A DNA stretch of 64,000 bases from Apostichopus japonicus (GCF_037975245.1 NC_092576.1:23419111-23483110); one strand, 5' to 3'; shown: positions 34,569 to 47,183, counted from the stretch's first letter. Translations and numbers: made by a program. Notes: generated by a model not told the origin, from the sequence alone.

Positions 34569-35823
34569 CAGGCGCGGCGGAACGGGAAAATTATTGGGGG
34601 GGCTAATATGTGGAGACTATCTAAGCGGAGCGCCACCATCGGTTGACGCGGAGCGTACAAGAAAATTTTGGGTTTTTCAAACCCCCCAGATGGCCGGAAA
34701 CGGCACTTCCCGAGTGTTTTATGCTGCGAATACCTAGCCCTAAAACATGGGTCTCAAGCCTGCAATTTCTCAGATTGCACGTAAAATCTGTAAAAACATT
34801 GTAATTTGTATATTCGTTTGTTGTTTTAAGAGAGTAGCTATTACTCGACGTGTACTAGCAAAGACGTTTTTGAGTGTAGTAAATTACTACTTGCAATTAA
34901 ATGCAATAATTACAAGGGCGTCAGAAGCTATTTTTGATTGGTACGGCGGTTCAGAGTGTGGCCAACTATCATAATTATCGGGGGGACGTTTGGTAGGTCA
35001 AACTACGCTACGCGCCACCATGGTTGGCGCGTAGCGTAATGGAGAAAGTTTTGAAAATATGCCTCCCAGATTGCAGGAAATGGCACTTCCCGAGCTTGAA
35101 AACAAGACCCCTGCCATGCCAGAGTAGTCACATTTAGCCTACTTGCCGTCATCATTATTGAAAATTATTGAAACATATACCTCCGAGATTTTTTTCCCCC
35201 ATTTTTTAGTCCTACTTTTTTTTTTTTTTGCGTCGTGAATATTGGTCCGGCGTTCGCCGGACCTACCCGTACCGGCTCCGACGCCCCTGAATTAAATAAA
35301 TGTCATAAGAAAAAACAGAAAGCATTTCTTAATGTCAACAAATGGGTAATTCCAAAACCATGTGCAGTTGCCAACAAATTTCGATGCCCTAGCACTGTCA
35401 TCATGTCATGAATGCATATACCCTATACAGTACAGGTGAAATGCTAATATTGTGTTTTTGTTCGTTTAATAATTGATTGCGTTTAAACATAAAGCCATGT
35501 TCCACGCCTTGCGTGTACTCGTTGTGTAAACGCAAATGTTGATAAGTGTAGCGTTTAGCTTATTACCGTCTTATTTAAAACACTAATATTCGATGAGGCA
35601 TGATACAGACAATCAATTATCATATTTAATTATTACACCTATGTAGTATACGTGTGCATCGGACAGATCGACAAGTATGCATTAAAAAATGGGCAGATGC
35701 ACGTTTCGGAGCCTTGGTAAATATTGGGGGGGTTATCATGCATTTTCCCCCTCAACTTTTTCATTGGGGGGCTGAGCCCCCCCCCCCCCCCCTCAAGCCC
35801 CCCCCCCGGTTCCGCCGCCACTG
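34569..35823 (-). mobile_element. hAT-type non-autonomous element, complete
   Basis: 1,255 bp with inverted ends CAGGCGCGGCGGAACGGG (left) and the complement of CAGTGGCGGCGGAACCGGGG (right). A perfect 8-bp duplication TGCATGAC lies at 34561-34568 and 35824-35831, the signature of hAT transposition. No transposase. It contains a nested element at 34913-35289 and polyC runs near the right end. Confidence 0.88.
34913..35289. mobile_element. Small nested DNA transposon
   Basis: 377 bp inside the hAT copy. Ends are CAAGGGCGTCAGAAGC and the complement of CAGGGGCGTCGGAGCC. AATTA is duplicated on both sides (34908-34912, 35290-35294). The truncated hAT copy near 26290 has the uninterrupted site. It contains an internal palindrome (ACGCTACGCGCCAACCATGG-type, about 35009-35038). 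Family not certain; the duplication length of 5 bp is unusual. Confidence 0.75.
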
Positions 35824-35831
35824 TGCATGAC

Positions 35832-37121
35832 TAGTGAACTACAGCCATGATATTTTAACTTTTGTGTCCATGTTTGGATTACAGTTTGCCTCAGATACAT
35901 TAAGCGGCCGTAACCAGCCTGATATCATACTTTTAAACGGTTGAAATCTTTCAGCAATGTAAATCCCACATTTACCTATTTAAAAAAAATACAAAAACAT
36001 AAACAAAAGGTAATAACAAAAACATGAACAAAAGGTACTATCTCTTAAAAGTGCATGCTTACGAACATTTTAAATGTTTTAATTTGTTTTTAGTTTCTGG
36101 GATGCATGTACCAAAAACATTTGGTCGACTTAGGAATTTTCACCCAACTCCCTCAACATGTAAACATATTTGAAAGCTCACCAAAATGTAACATAATCAA
36201 CTGTCTGATTGTAAAATTTGACAAAGATACAACTCTACCCGCAGATTTAGCTAAGATTTCTTGCTTAGATACGTAAAATGATATGTTCATAGCTACAATT
36301 ACAAAACATCAACCCATGAACATTCCAAGAAACGTAATCTTCTATGTCATGTGAGCATTGCAACTTAAACATGCTGGTTTATAATTGAGCATTCAAGTAC
36401 TGTTCTAACAAGTTTAACTTACTATCAGCTCTGTGACAGCATTAGGATGTAATACTATTTAGCACAATGGATCAATTCTTATACATCCTCAAGTAAGAGG
36501 AAGGATCTTGAATATTTGGTGGTAGCCATTTAACACTGAAATTATTTTCCTTCACTTTTCACATAAATACCCCACCTGCTCAACGTTTACAGTAAACATC
36601 ATTTTAAAGCTAAAGTTGCATCATAATCAACTATCGGCCATGAAGACAATGACAAAGATACAACTTTTCCTGTAGTCACCCATATGTAAGCAGTATTTTC
36701 ATAATCTGCTGCAGATAATAGTTTAATTTCAATTAAGAGTCAACAATCACCCAGTACCAAATAAAGAATGAAGAATAAAATGAACCGATATAATCTTCTT
36801 GAAAGAAACTGGAACAATAGTGAACGTTGTAATATGAAACATATTTGTATTAAACTGACAATGTGACGGGTCTGAAATGTAATGACAAGGAAACAACTCT
36901 TCCTGCAGTCAATCTAAAACAAGCAACAACTTTAGATACACAGTGATTTGTTCATTATTAGTTTAATTTGCATTAGCATGCAAACCAATCGAAACAAAAA
37001 ACTATAGTGTCGAAATGAAAGGATATAATCTTTTTAACAGGAACTGGAAGATATACATCGAAGTGAACTTTGATATGTGAAAACATGTGGAATGCTGACT
37101 ATGACGACTGCTACACTGCAG
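35832..37121. other. No gene recognised
   Basis: AT-rich DNA downstream of the SAM-like gene; part may be its 3' UTR. Confidence 0.3.
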
Positions 37122-37445
37122 TTACCTTGTCTTTATTATTGGCACGGTAAGCACGAAAATCTCGAATCTGGTTGCACTTCGCACTACCAGTCCAGGCAAC
37201 TCATAAACAACTTTTTGGAAAAATTCCCAGGCACCAAGACATGCCTTTTGGTATTCCAGGTTAAACACATATAATGATTTGAAGCACACATCAATGACCT
37301 TCATAAATGTCCTCTGAGGTAGGGCATGTCTCTTGATGATCACAAGTAAATGCTGAGGATGTATTTTGCTTTCTCCAAGAAGTAACATATATGGCTGAGG
37401 CTTTTCTAAAATATTTTGCAAATAGAACTGCAAGTTGGTGCTTTC
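37122..37445 (-). CDS. Terminal exon of the SAM-like family gene
   Basis: 324 bp, 107 codons plus stop, opened by a good polypyrimidine-AG acceptor. No ATG is needed: the frame is open from the acceptor. It has a conserved hydrophobic-aromatic pattern and a DVCFKSLYVFNLEY core. Confidence 0.7.
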   Translation of the reverse strand, partial: ESTNLQFYLQNILEKPQPYMLLLGESKIHPQHLLVIIKRHALPQRTFMKVIDVCFKSLYVFNLEYQKACLGAWEFFQKVVYELPGLVVRSATRFEIFVLTVPIIKTR

Positions 37446-39350
37446 CTAAGTAACAAAAAAGATAAATACATTTCCATCATAACAAGGCTGTGTAAAAACC
37501 TACATTGTTCTTATGCATTTATTTGCATGTACCACTCACAAAAACGTGACATATGCATCCGAAAATAATAAACGTTTAGTGATTCAAGTGACCTTAAGAA
37601 AATATAATTATCAAGCAAGGACCTCAACAGAGATAATCTTAATCTGTTCTATGTTTTAATGTCTGTCATAATAAGAAAAAAAGACAAGTGGTACATTAAG
37701 CCCATTCCTATACAATATATCTTCACTGAAACCAACAGGGAAAAACCATTCTGCCATGTATCAACCAACTCAAATAAATATAGGATTCTTGAGATATCAT
37801 GTACCTGTATAGAAGCAGACATCTCATGCACAGGATATCACCATTGCATAGATTCTCTGAGCCTTTGGCAAAAAAACAAAAACCGCCCAAGTATTGGAGG
37901 GATGGAAAACAATGTTCTAAAACCATATAATTTCTCCTGAGGAATAAAAACATTCATCTTAAAAATCAGTACCTTTGAGAAATTTTCTGTCAACCAGGAT
38001 TTGAATAGTTGTTAAATATTCTTCATTCCATTAAGAAAAATATATCGGCATCAAATGTTTGCATAGTATCCCAAACACAAACTGACATAATTACAAATGT
38101 GGTGGGAACAAAGCCCTGCAAACTTACACAATAAAAGTCTACGAAAACTGGACATGATTCTTACAGATAGTTAACCCCTTGGCGTCTCCCAGGAAACAAT
38201 TGTGGTAACAAATGGATTGCAGCATTCATTTTCCCTTCTGCAAAACAAGTTTAAATAAAGCATCCCCCTGTCTTTACATATAGTAATTGTTGAATATATG
38301 TACATAAGTTTCCTTGATATCCACAGACAGTAGTGTTATACCAACTAAATGAATTATTTAAGCAATCAAAAGGGGAAAAAACATCTAGTGTGCCAACTGC
38401 ATACAACTACTGCTTAAGTTAAAGTTAGGCCTAAAGTACAGGTAGGCATGGCCGCACTCTCACTTACAAATATCTGGCTTGCTTCGATTTTCAAAGTGAT
38501 AAACATTCAGATTTTTTAACTCCTTGTAAACTCATGGGATGATAATGCAAATCAACACATGTTTTCTTTCAACCAGCATTATCAGCCACAACGGGCCTAG
38601 CCTTAGCATAGCCTGGGCCCCCTTAGCATTTGATGTAGCATAGCACATCCTATATACACAAACTAATATGAGTTGACAATGGGGGATGGGGGTCTCTTTT
38701 AATGAAATCTAGAATATTAGAATAATTTAGAATAGTTTATACAGGAACTTATATATCAATTGACAGGTGAGAAGTTCAGGATTTCATGTCACATGACTTA
38801 TTTTGCAATTTGAGCTCATTCTGTGTGCAAATATGCAAATTAGGTCCCAAAATGGCATCTTTTCTGTCTATTAGCAATGAACTAAAAGTCAAGGAATTGG
38901 GTTGTCATCTGGTTTTATGTTACTTTGTGATTGTATATAAAAGTTTCTTTCTTCTGATACCAATTGTGGTGAAATTGGTTGAAAAATGGCAGAGATATGA
39001 GTTTAGTTTTTATTTTATTTTAGGAGAGTGTAGTCTGCGTCTGTATAGTATGTATACTCAGTAATTTTGCCGGTAATTTGCCGGATTTTGACAAATATTT
39101 CAGGAATGTTGGGGAAATTTCGGTCATAATTTCTGCCACACTAAATAGACCTATGCTTTTCAAGGTATCTTTGTAATGTATTTAGCTTCTTCAGAGACAT
39201 TAGTGAGGCTGCTGGGCTGATCTAAATTTCAGTTGATTTTTAGAAAAATAAATAGGTCAAAGGTCAAATTTCCAAGAATTTTAAACGTAAACAAAGTTTC
39301 AACTGAAGTGTTTGGACAGATGTTTAATATAACCGCCCCACCCCCTCAAA

Positions 39351-39400
<50 letters not shown>

Positions 39401-40083
39401 CATTTGTAAGATCGTTCTCTGGGCATCATTTTGGTACTTAAACAAAGTATGCAGGATGAAGTATTGAAGATACAATGCTTAAAAATGCTCACTCCAACTG
39501 TCTGCAATTGCATGCATTGCTGTGATAAGGGCTAGATCGCTACCATACTATAGCCTTAGTTAGGTCTATTAGTATCACCAATCCACACAGACTTGGCCTA
39601 CTTGCTACTTGCAAAAGCGGCAAACCAGTAATTATAAATTGCGTTACATGAATACGTTTACTCAATAAAATTGGTATCAGCGTTACGATAGGCCAATGTT
39701 CAAGGCCTTTTTAAAATATACTGCCTTCTATAGCCTAAGTAAGCCCTACTACGTAACAAGGACTAGAAGGATACACTAAGTTAGGATTAGGCCTAACTGA
39801 ACTTATACGAGTAGAATACATTAAGTATAACAGTATAAATCCTCCGTCCGTCCGTGACCATGACAAACAGCAGCTAACCTATTATATAACTTAATGTATA
39901 CATTTAATGTAGGTATACGTAACGCAAGCGAATAAAAATCAGTCGTCTACCGAATTTAGTCGTGAGTCTAGAAGAATTCTCAGTATCAGTGTCACGTTCA
40001 CTTTCAGAATAAATAAACTTACCTTCGAATTTTTCAATCAACTCTTCCAGGCCCCAGTCCTTTAACGTGATTTTCCATGCCAT
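37122..40083 (-). CDS. SAM-like domain gene of an uncharacterised multigene family (partial model)
   Basis: Three pieces on the minus strand. Exon 1 (40023-40083): MAWKITLKDWGLEELIEKFE, donor gtaagt; this looks like the first helices of a SAM domain (W---L---GL-EL-E-F). A candidate middle exon (38165-38237): acceptor ttgcag, KMNAAIHLLPQLFPGRRQGV, donor gtaaga. Terminal exon (37122-37445): acceptor cttag, then YMLLLGESKIHPQHLLVIIK, VIDVCFKSLYVFNLEY, AWEFFQKVVYEL, stop TAA. The last block (p-----ge------l-v---al------avD-cFKs-yVFn--Yp-----WeF-Qk-vY) is typical of uncharacterised SAM-containing proteins expanded in invertebrates and fish. Phases of the middle and last exons do not join directly, so at least one exon is missing from this model. 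Function unknown. Confidence 0.6.
39353..39396. repeat. (TA)n microsatellite
   Basis: About 42 bp of AT repeats within the first intron of the SAM-like gene. Confidence 0.95.
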
Positions 40084-41259
40084 TGTAGCTGGCGTGGTCG
40101 CGAACTGTATGTGGCTTGTGCGTGTATGGCCATGGATTACTAGTGTATTTAGTAACGATAAATGACTTGAATTGACTTGACAAACTGGTACAAGTTAGGC
40201 TGCATTATCTAACTCTACATCCGTTGATTAACGCTTTGGCAAAAGTTACTTGAAATCATGTCAAATGACTAAGTGGACTTTTACTATAATTTTCGGCAAT
40301 TCGCAATCGCATGCATACGCATATTTTTACTGAATGTTGTGTAATATTTACAAAATGCCATGTATTTTGTTTACAACCCGTGAGTTACATAACATTATTG
40401 TTTTATGTATGTACGTATGTGTGTGTGGGGGAGAGGGGGTGGATACTGTGCCTAAAAACCCCAAAGGATCCTATCCTATCCTATCCCGAATGCCCTCATA
40501 TGCAAATAACTGCTCGTAAAGTTCAAATAATATAACCTTCTAATGTAAAGTGTTTACCTTTGATGTTCTTTTCCAACGGTTCAATGCAATCACCAGTAAA
40601 CGCTCTCCACGACGAATAACACGACAACAACTCCAGGCGTGTACAAAAATTAATGGAATGTATATCTCAATACCTACTCATCCAAAGAGTATTGTTTACT
40701 CCGCTGTGATTATACTGAGCAGCTGTAGGGGGCGAGAAGTCTCCTGCATGCACGGTGGCCTTATTTAAATCAATTCCATTTGCAGAAATCTAACCAGGTT
40801 CCCTATATGTTGCAGCCTATATGTTCCCTATATGTTGCAGATCTGATTTGTATATGGAAAGGTAAAGTATCCCTTGTATTTATCGAGTAACGAGAATTAC
40901 GTAATCAAAACTTGTTAGTCAAATTGAGCCTGGGAAGAGAACTGGACAAAGGATGACGCTATACTATACACAAACAACAGGGAGATGAATATTAAAGCTA
41001 AGTGGGTTTCCTTTTTCTATTTCGTTTAACTGACAAACTGGAAACATGTGCTAAACTGTTAAATGTCGACTTATAGTAAGGCCAGCTTTCTCTTGAATAT
41101 CTTGTTTACAACGCAATCTCCTATGATAGGGGGAGGGTAAGAGTAAATAACCCCCACCCCTCTCCCTTCTCCCCCGTGTGTTCTCCTTTCGGGCCCACAT
41201 ATACGTTTTCCTACTAGATATTCTAATTGCCTTTCATGTTTCTGACGGTGATATAATCC
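40084..41259. other. Upstream of the SAM-like gene
   Basis: No coding feature supported. A short GTATGTATGTGTGTG tract is near 40410, and TATGTTCCCTATATGTTGCA is duplicated near 40806-40840. Confidence 0.3.
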
Positions 41260-42745
41260 AGGCGCGTATCCAGGGGGGCGTTGGGGGCCGCGCCCCCCTG
41301 GTAAGAAAAAGAGGAGAAAAAAAAGAGAAGAAAAAAGGGAAAAAAGAGGGGGAAAAAGAGGAGGAGGAGAGGAAGGAAGGGAAAAGAAAAGAAGAAAGAG
41401 AGAAAAAGGAGAAAAGGAGGGAGTAAAAGAAAAACGCCAAGACACCTGGAAGAGAAGGAGAAACAGTGACATCATTACAGCGCTGATCCCTATTATATAC
41501 ACAGGGTAGCCAGTGACTGATCAAGTATTTCGGAAGGGGCATGCGCCTGACCCTACCCCTAACATCGTCAACTCCATTTTTGACGTTTCCATTTTGTCTT
41601 CTCTCAATAATGTATATGTACATATATACTATATATGGTCTATCATAACGCGTGTGTGTGTATATGAAACCTGCTATGAAACCAACTGTGGCTGCTCCCG
41701 AACTCGACCGTGTCGTAGGGGAACATGACGCATTTCGGGAAGGGGGCGACTGCCCCCACCCCCCCCCTTGAGCATATTTTTTTTATGATATCGTTAGTAA
41801 TTTCAAAATAAAAATGCTTAGATGCAACTTACAAGGCCGGGGAAGTGTCATTTCCAGCGATCTGGGAGGTATTTTCGGCCAAAATTTGCTTGTACGCTTC
41901 GCGCCAACAAATGGTCCTGGGTAGTGCCATTTCCAGCGATCTGGGAGGCATTTTCGGTCAAAAAATTTCTTGTACGCTTCGCGCCAACACATGGTAGCGC
42001 TACGCTAAGATAGTTTGCCAACAGGCTTCGCCCCTCACTTGGCAAACTCCTCGCTACGCGCCTGCTCGAATTTGTAAAGCAAACAGCAGATATCTATCAC
42101 CTTATATCAATGAGCATGAAAATGGTGTTCCATGATGAACAGCCTCAAAACTGTGTATGTGTGAAGTCATGGGCGCAGGAGCCCAATTTGATTTGGGGCT
42201 GTAACGACTTGCCCGAAAAAAATAACCAAAAATTTTCGCGCACTCCGCTCGCGTTCAACATGTTAATGTCAATATTATATAAGCCAGCATCGGTTATTAC
42301 ATCGTATGCCATCGTGTACCTTACGATCCGTGAAAGTTGCGCAGTATACCGCGGGATGCTAATGTAAACAACGAAATGTCTTATGTAGATGGGGAAAACC
42401 TTGAAAAGTGGGGCTGACAGGTATTGTGGGCCGCGACGTAGAATCACACAAGCAATGATCCACAGGACATGCGATGAGGTCGAACATGATTTGTGACTGC
42501 TGACAATCTTAAAAAAGGTTATGGATAAAAAAATAAAAAAAAAAACTATTGGGAAATACTTGGTTCTCAGGCAAAAGTGTACATCTGGTTGGTCATTTTT
42601 AAGCCTGAGAAGTGCCATTTCCGGTGATCTAGGGGGTATCAAAACCAGAAAATTTTCTTGTACGCTGCGCGCCAACCGATGGTGGCGCTCCGCTTAGATT
42701 GTAATTGGCGCCCCCCGAATCAGAAAATCCTGGATACGCCCTGTG
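41260..42745. mobile_element. Composite of small DNA-transposon pieces
   Basis: Bounded by CAGGCGCGTATCCAGG on the left (41261) and by the complement of CAGGGCGTATCCAGG on the right (about 42725-42741). Inside are three segments with the ACGCTTCGCGCCAAC-ATGG motif (41895, 41975, 42665), also seen in the hAT copies at 26.5 and 34.6 kb, and a ~130-bp purine-only-like tract at 41305-41440. No matching 8-bp duplication was found, so it may be several nested or fused copies. Confidence 0.5.
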
Positions 42746-43440
42746 CACTGTGTCGCAATTAGTATTTTAACATATCTGTGCAGTTGGTTTGTTTCGCATA
42801 GGTTGTTTGTGTGTGTTTATTGGAAGGGAGGGATGTATATTGTTTTGCTAGTTGCATTATTTTGAGTAAGCAAGACTTTAAAAGCACGATTAAGCACGCT
42901 CATCTCTGTTTGACCTTAAGCAAATAATAATAATAATTTATTTTGTAAAGCGTAAAATCCACAAAATGCTCTAAAACGCTAATCAGTAATATAAAGTATA
43001 CATATAGTGTGTCACGAGACTAACGTGGTATTCAGAGGGACTCAGATGTGAGCACGAATATTATTATTATTTATTATAGGGACTTGACGAAAGTTTAATG
43101 TATTCGAGACACAACATTAAAGCAGATTCAAAGGAGGAAGTACCAAACAAATGACTCACCTATAGTAATAATTGTCTCGGTGGAATAATGATTCTGCGTG
43201 TTACAGGATCCAATAACGGTAGCCATTGGCCTAACTACAACCTTCTTATATCGGTTATCTGATACCTTAATGTAAAATTCGCCTTGGCTCAAACCAACGA
43301 AACGGGCTCCTTAAGCCTTAAATACTGTCATTGTGATGTACAATCAATACGATCGACTTTCCCGGCGCAATCTATTCAAACACAGGAGGAACCTGGTCCA
43401 CCACTGTTATACACCTCAGCTCAAACAGTAATCAATGTAT
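42746..43440. other. No gene recognised
   Basis: Includes AATAATAATAATTTATTTTG near 42926, a common 3'-end type of invertebrate repeats. Nothing else supported. Confidence 0.3.
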
Positions 43441-43443
43441 TGT

Positions 43444-44292
43444 TAGATCCTCCTGCAGGCCGGAACTCGTGACGAAGCCTCATTGGCTTTTCAAAGACGC
43501 AAGCTGACCGAAGTCAGTCTCTTAGATTCATTAAAGCACCATTTTGCATTCAGTCTTCACGGTCTCAACAATCTATTTTTCAGCCTTTCGGCCTTTTGGC
43601 TAAGATCATGTGTAGTATCTGTTCCCTTTCAAGGGGAATGGTGATGCACACCTGACGATGATCACACAGTTACAGTCCCGATGCAAGGGGACTGGGGTTG
43701 GAAGCGGATCAGTCGTTCGGTATTTTGGTTTTCGTGCCCAGGTTCTTTCCTGGGCGACTTTTTCTTAAAAGTATTTTTCATGAAACTATCGTTTAGTAAA
43801 TAATCACCCAATCACGATGGTGTTTTGGGGACAAAACTCTGGCTGTACCACAGAGATCGGGCGAACGGAAAATTCAAACCAAAGCAAAAATATTGCGAAG
43901 AGAATGCTCAATATATCAGCGCCTTCTTGGAGGCCTATTATTAAAAATGAAGTACATTTCTATGTTTAGCAGCGTCTTACCTTATCCTTTTCTTGTAACT
44001 TTCCAGCCCGATGGGATCAACACGTTACTTGCCAGGGCTTTTCAGATACAGTCAGGGGGGTTCACATCAGTACTGTATGCGTCACTTACCTTGTGTTATC
44101 ATTAACACCGAGTTCCGAGTTTGATTGATTCCAAGATTTATGTATGTCGTCCAGTTACAGAGTTGTTTGACAATTGACAATTCATAATCATGGACATTCA
44201 ATATGAATGTAAGAGACTGACTTCGGTCAGCTTGCGTCTTTGATAAGCCAATGATGGCTTCTTCGCGAGTTCCAAGTTGCAGGAGGATCTAA
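43444..44292. mobile_element. 849-bp unit with 82-83-bp inverted ends, containing a U2-SINE
   Basis: 43444-43525 and 44210-44292 are inverted copies of TTAGATCCTCCTGCA...GACCGAAGTCAGTCTCTTA. Between them lie a TTAAAGCACCATTTTGCATT stretch resembling the TTAA-MITE end, and the third U2-SINE. No obvious target duplication, so this may be two inverted repeat copies rather than one transposon. Confidence 0.5.
43583..43771 (+). mobile_element. U2 snRNA-headed SINE, copy 3 (independent insertion)
   Basis: 189 bp, same architecture as copies 1 and 2: begins GCCTTTCGGCCTTTTGGCTA directly after its target site and ends CGACTTTTTCTTAAAAG. Its duplication TATTTTTCA (43574-43582 and 43772-43780) differs from that of copy 1. 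It retains a fuller hairpin TTCCC-TTTCA-AGGGGAA where copy 1 has TTCTTTTCGGGAA, plus several substitutions (for example GTTACAG for GTCACAG). Confidence 0.88.
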
Positions 44293-44827
44293 AATACATA
44301 CATACAATTCATACATTAGATCTTATGGACAAACAATTAATATACTCATTCGGTGAACTTCGATCGTCGCATGTTGTTCATTGTATTTTTCAAGTTTGTT
44401 CTACATAACAAACACGCCTATCTAGTGTAGTAACTGATTATGATACTGCCGTAGGGCCAATTAAAAGTTTCTTTCAATATTATAAGAAAAAAAGGCAGTG
44501 ATCAATCAACTGTCCTTTAAAATGTCATTTTATATTACAGATAAGACTTTGAAAAGTAAACAAAATGTACATACTTTACTTTTCAAAGTCCTATCTCGAC
44601 GTATTTTTGCTTCGTCATAAATGATGTGACTATTCTGTTCATAAGACAAGTGTAAAGTGAAGTATTTTTTGGTGTTGTTGATACTCATGTTTATGCTTAA
44701 ATATGCGACAACAGTTTGTCGGTTGACAGCATTAATGTTAAACCCTTTACAGGTATACTATATCAAAATGGAACACTAATAGCATTTACATATTTAAGTT
44801 ATATAGTAAGTTAATTTAAGTTATATA

Positions 44828-44831
<4 letters not shown>

Positions 44832-44892
<61 letters not shown>

Positions 44893-44895
44893 GTA

Positions 44896-44939
<44 letters not shown>

Positions 44940-45000
44940 TATATATATATGTATATACATATATATATATATGTATATATAACAATATATATAAATAGGA
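44832..45000. repeat. (TA)n microsatellite
   Basis: Long AT alternation with GTATATA interruptions; the tyrosine/isoleucine ORFs in it are artefacts. Confidence 0.96.
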
Positions 45001-45081
45001 ATAACGGAAAAACTGTTAAACAACTATGCTGCATTTAGAGAAAGGCTGGATCTCGAGTGAGATACAATAATTGAATTAGGT

Positions 45082-45083
<2 letters not shown>

Positions 45084-45180
<97 letters not shown>

Positions 45181-45262
45181 AAGATATATATATATATAAC
45201 TATATATATAACTATATATATATATTTTATATATATTTTTTTATATATATTTATATATAGTT
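45084..45262. repeat. (TA)n microsatellite
   Basis: A second long TA tract with AAATATAT and TTTATATA interruptions. Confidence 0.96.
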
Positions 45263-45499
45263 ATATCACGGAACGACCGGACTCAAATATGTACATGCCT
45301 GTCTGTTCAAAGTATCTCTTTCGAGATCCGGCTTTATGAATCACAATTGATTTCGAGTTGGGCTAACATCACGTTTGATCTCTAGAGTAAGGAAAAATAT
45401 GTCACCAAAACCAGAACTAGTATTGTTCGATACAGGTTACAAACGCCTACAGTGGAATTACAACCTTCCTTACCGGTTTCGAACCTCTTGACATACTAT

Positions 45500-45575
45500 C
45501 AGTGTCCATGGCCGAGTTGGTTAAGGTGTCCGCATATAAAGCGAGAAGCCAGGGTTCAAATCCCGGTAGGTACTG
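45500..45575 (+). tRNA. tRNA-like sequence, probably a pseudogene
   Basis: 76 nt with a 7-bp acceptor stem (CAGTGTC/GGTACTG, two G-U pairs), an A box TGGCCGAGTTGG, a B box GGTTCAAATCC and a T run (TTTTT) about 5 nt after the end. The anticodon stem is short (CGC/GCG) and the loop ATATAAA would give anticodon AUA, which is not expected for a normal nuclear gene. The D-arm looks like Ser/Leu tRNAs but the long variable arm is absent. No CCA. Confidence 0.45.
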
Positions 45576-45589
45576 GAACTTTTTCACTG

Positions 45590-46639
45590 TGCTGGATTTC
45601 CAACTCATAACCGTTCAAATATGTAGGTTACATGTATTTCTTAAGCAACGGCTAATTTCGAGTCAGCAGTTTTGCCGTTGGTGAAAAGTTTTAGTTTGGT
45701 TAATTATTACAAACAAAATGTATTTTTCTGTTTTTCTTTTTCTGTAGTCTAATGGGTAAATTTTGATTAATGTTTGTCTCATATTGCTTAAGATATCCAT
45801 GCTTAATTGATTTCACTCACCTCTAATTGTAACAGCGTTTTCTTAATGAGAAGATTAATATAGCGTATACCAAGGTGTATAAAAGGTCACACGGCCACTT
45901 GCAACGCAGGAATTAAATCTGATATCGAAATTGTGCCGACATATCGACATATATCAATCAGCCTTTGTTCGGTAAACTGAAATTTGAACATCCTAACTAT
46001 ACATATTAAAACACATAATAAAACAAACCTTTGCAGATCCATAACCGCATTCAAAGTTACTTTGTAACAGTTTCAATGTGTGAAACAACAATCATCCCTG
46101 TAGAGTACACATTCTCGAAATTGTGGGCGCAGCAGCTTCTTCAACCGATATAGGCTAATTGTTTACTGTTATGTAGATAACGAATAGAGCGATCAGTAAC
46201 CAAAGTTCGAGTTTTCCTTTGAATTGAGTGAAGTTATACCATTTGCATGTTAGTAGTATATTAATTTATTACTAACCCAAAGTAAACGCCTTGGTTTCCA
46301 TAACGATAAACATATAAATTATTAACATACAAAGAATCGTCACGAACGAAACCATGATTCATGTTTTATTTGGCTTGAAAAAAAAGTCTAGCGAAGCTCT
46401 AGATACGTTGAAAGAGCTCTGGACAAAGTTGTTTAAGATACATTTGGTATGGATTAACATAAAACGTGTTATGACATAGGTATATACATTACTACATTTA
46501 CAACCGCTCTGGACTGCGTTCATGTCCACCACGTACACTTAGGGCCCGCTACAGATACTCATTTGTGCCTAACTCTATCCATATATTTAATTCACATGTG
46601 AGAAGATCAGTTTCTTATTTGTAGGACATGCTGTATATT
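45590..46639. other. No gene recognised
   Basis: AT-rich intergenic DNA without supported features. Confidence 0.3.
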
Positions 46640-46757
46640 TGTTGTATTACTGTATGTGTATCGCAGTCTATTGATACTTATACTATTGCTTTTTTCTTCG
46701 TTTACGACCTGTGTGAGCCGAATTTCCGATTGTGGACAAATAAATTCAATTCAATAC
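46640..46757 (+). mobile_element. Probable LINE 3' end
   Basis: The stretch ends ACAAATAAATTCAATTCAAT, the short-repeat tail typical of CR1-like LINEs. Only 3' UTR-like DNA is seen before it. Confidence 0.45.
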
Positions 46758-47183
46758 TAGCATAGCGTAATGACTGTGGTACATCCACACGACCTTCTCT
46801 TGGGCAACTTCTTTCACATATATAACAGTGATACGGCCTGGTACATCTTGGGACAAAGCGATACACAGCTGTGTATCTTATGATGCTAAGTATTCTGCAA
46901 AATGGTTTATATTGGTAAATTATGCTATAGGTATAAAGCCGGTTTGTAATCTATATTGTCTCAAAGTTGAATCACTCAGCAAAGCGTTTGTATATCACTG
47001 CTGATCAATACCATCATTTGCATCACATGGCGCTAAAGGTTAAAGTATAAAAGTACACCAATGATTGGTAACAACATTTGGTAGATAAGTAGCATATTCT
47101 GTTTTTGTATAATCTTGCTCTTACTGTTATTCTTATTCGTATTGCCATTCTTATTCTCTTACTCATTCTCAGTGCCAGTCTCA

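Noticed and set aside
41071-41623. Phenylalanine/leucine/serine-rich or lysine/glutamate-rich ORFs
   Set aside because: They translate a purine-rich tract inside transposon debris.
44811-45034. Tyrosine/isoleucine-rich ORFs (also at 47023-47503)
   Set aside because: Translations of TA microsatellites.
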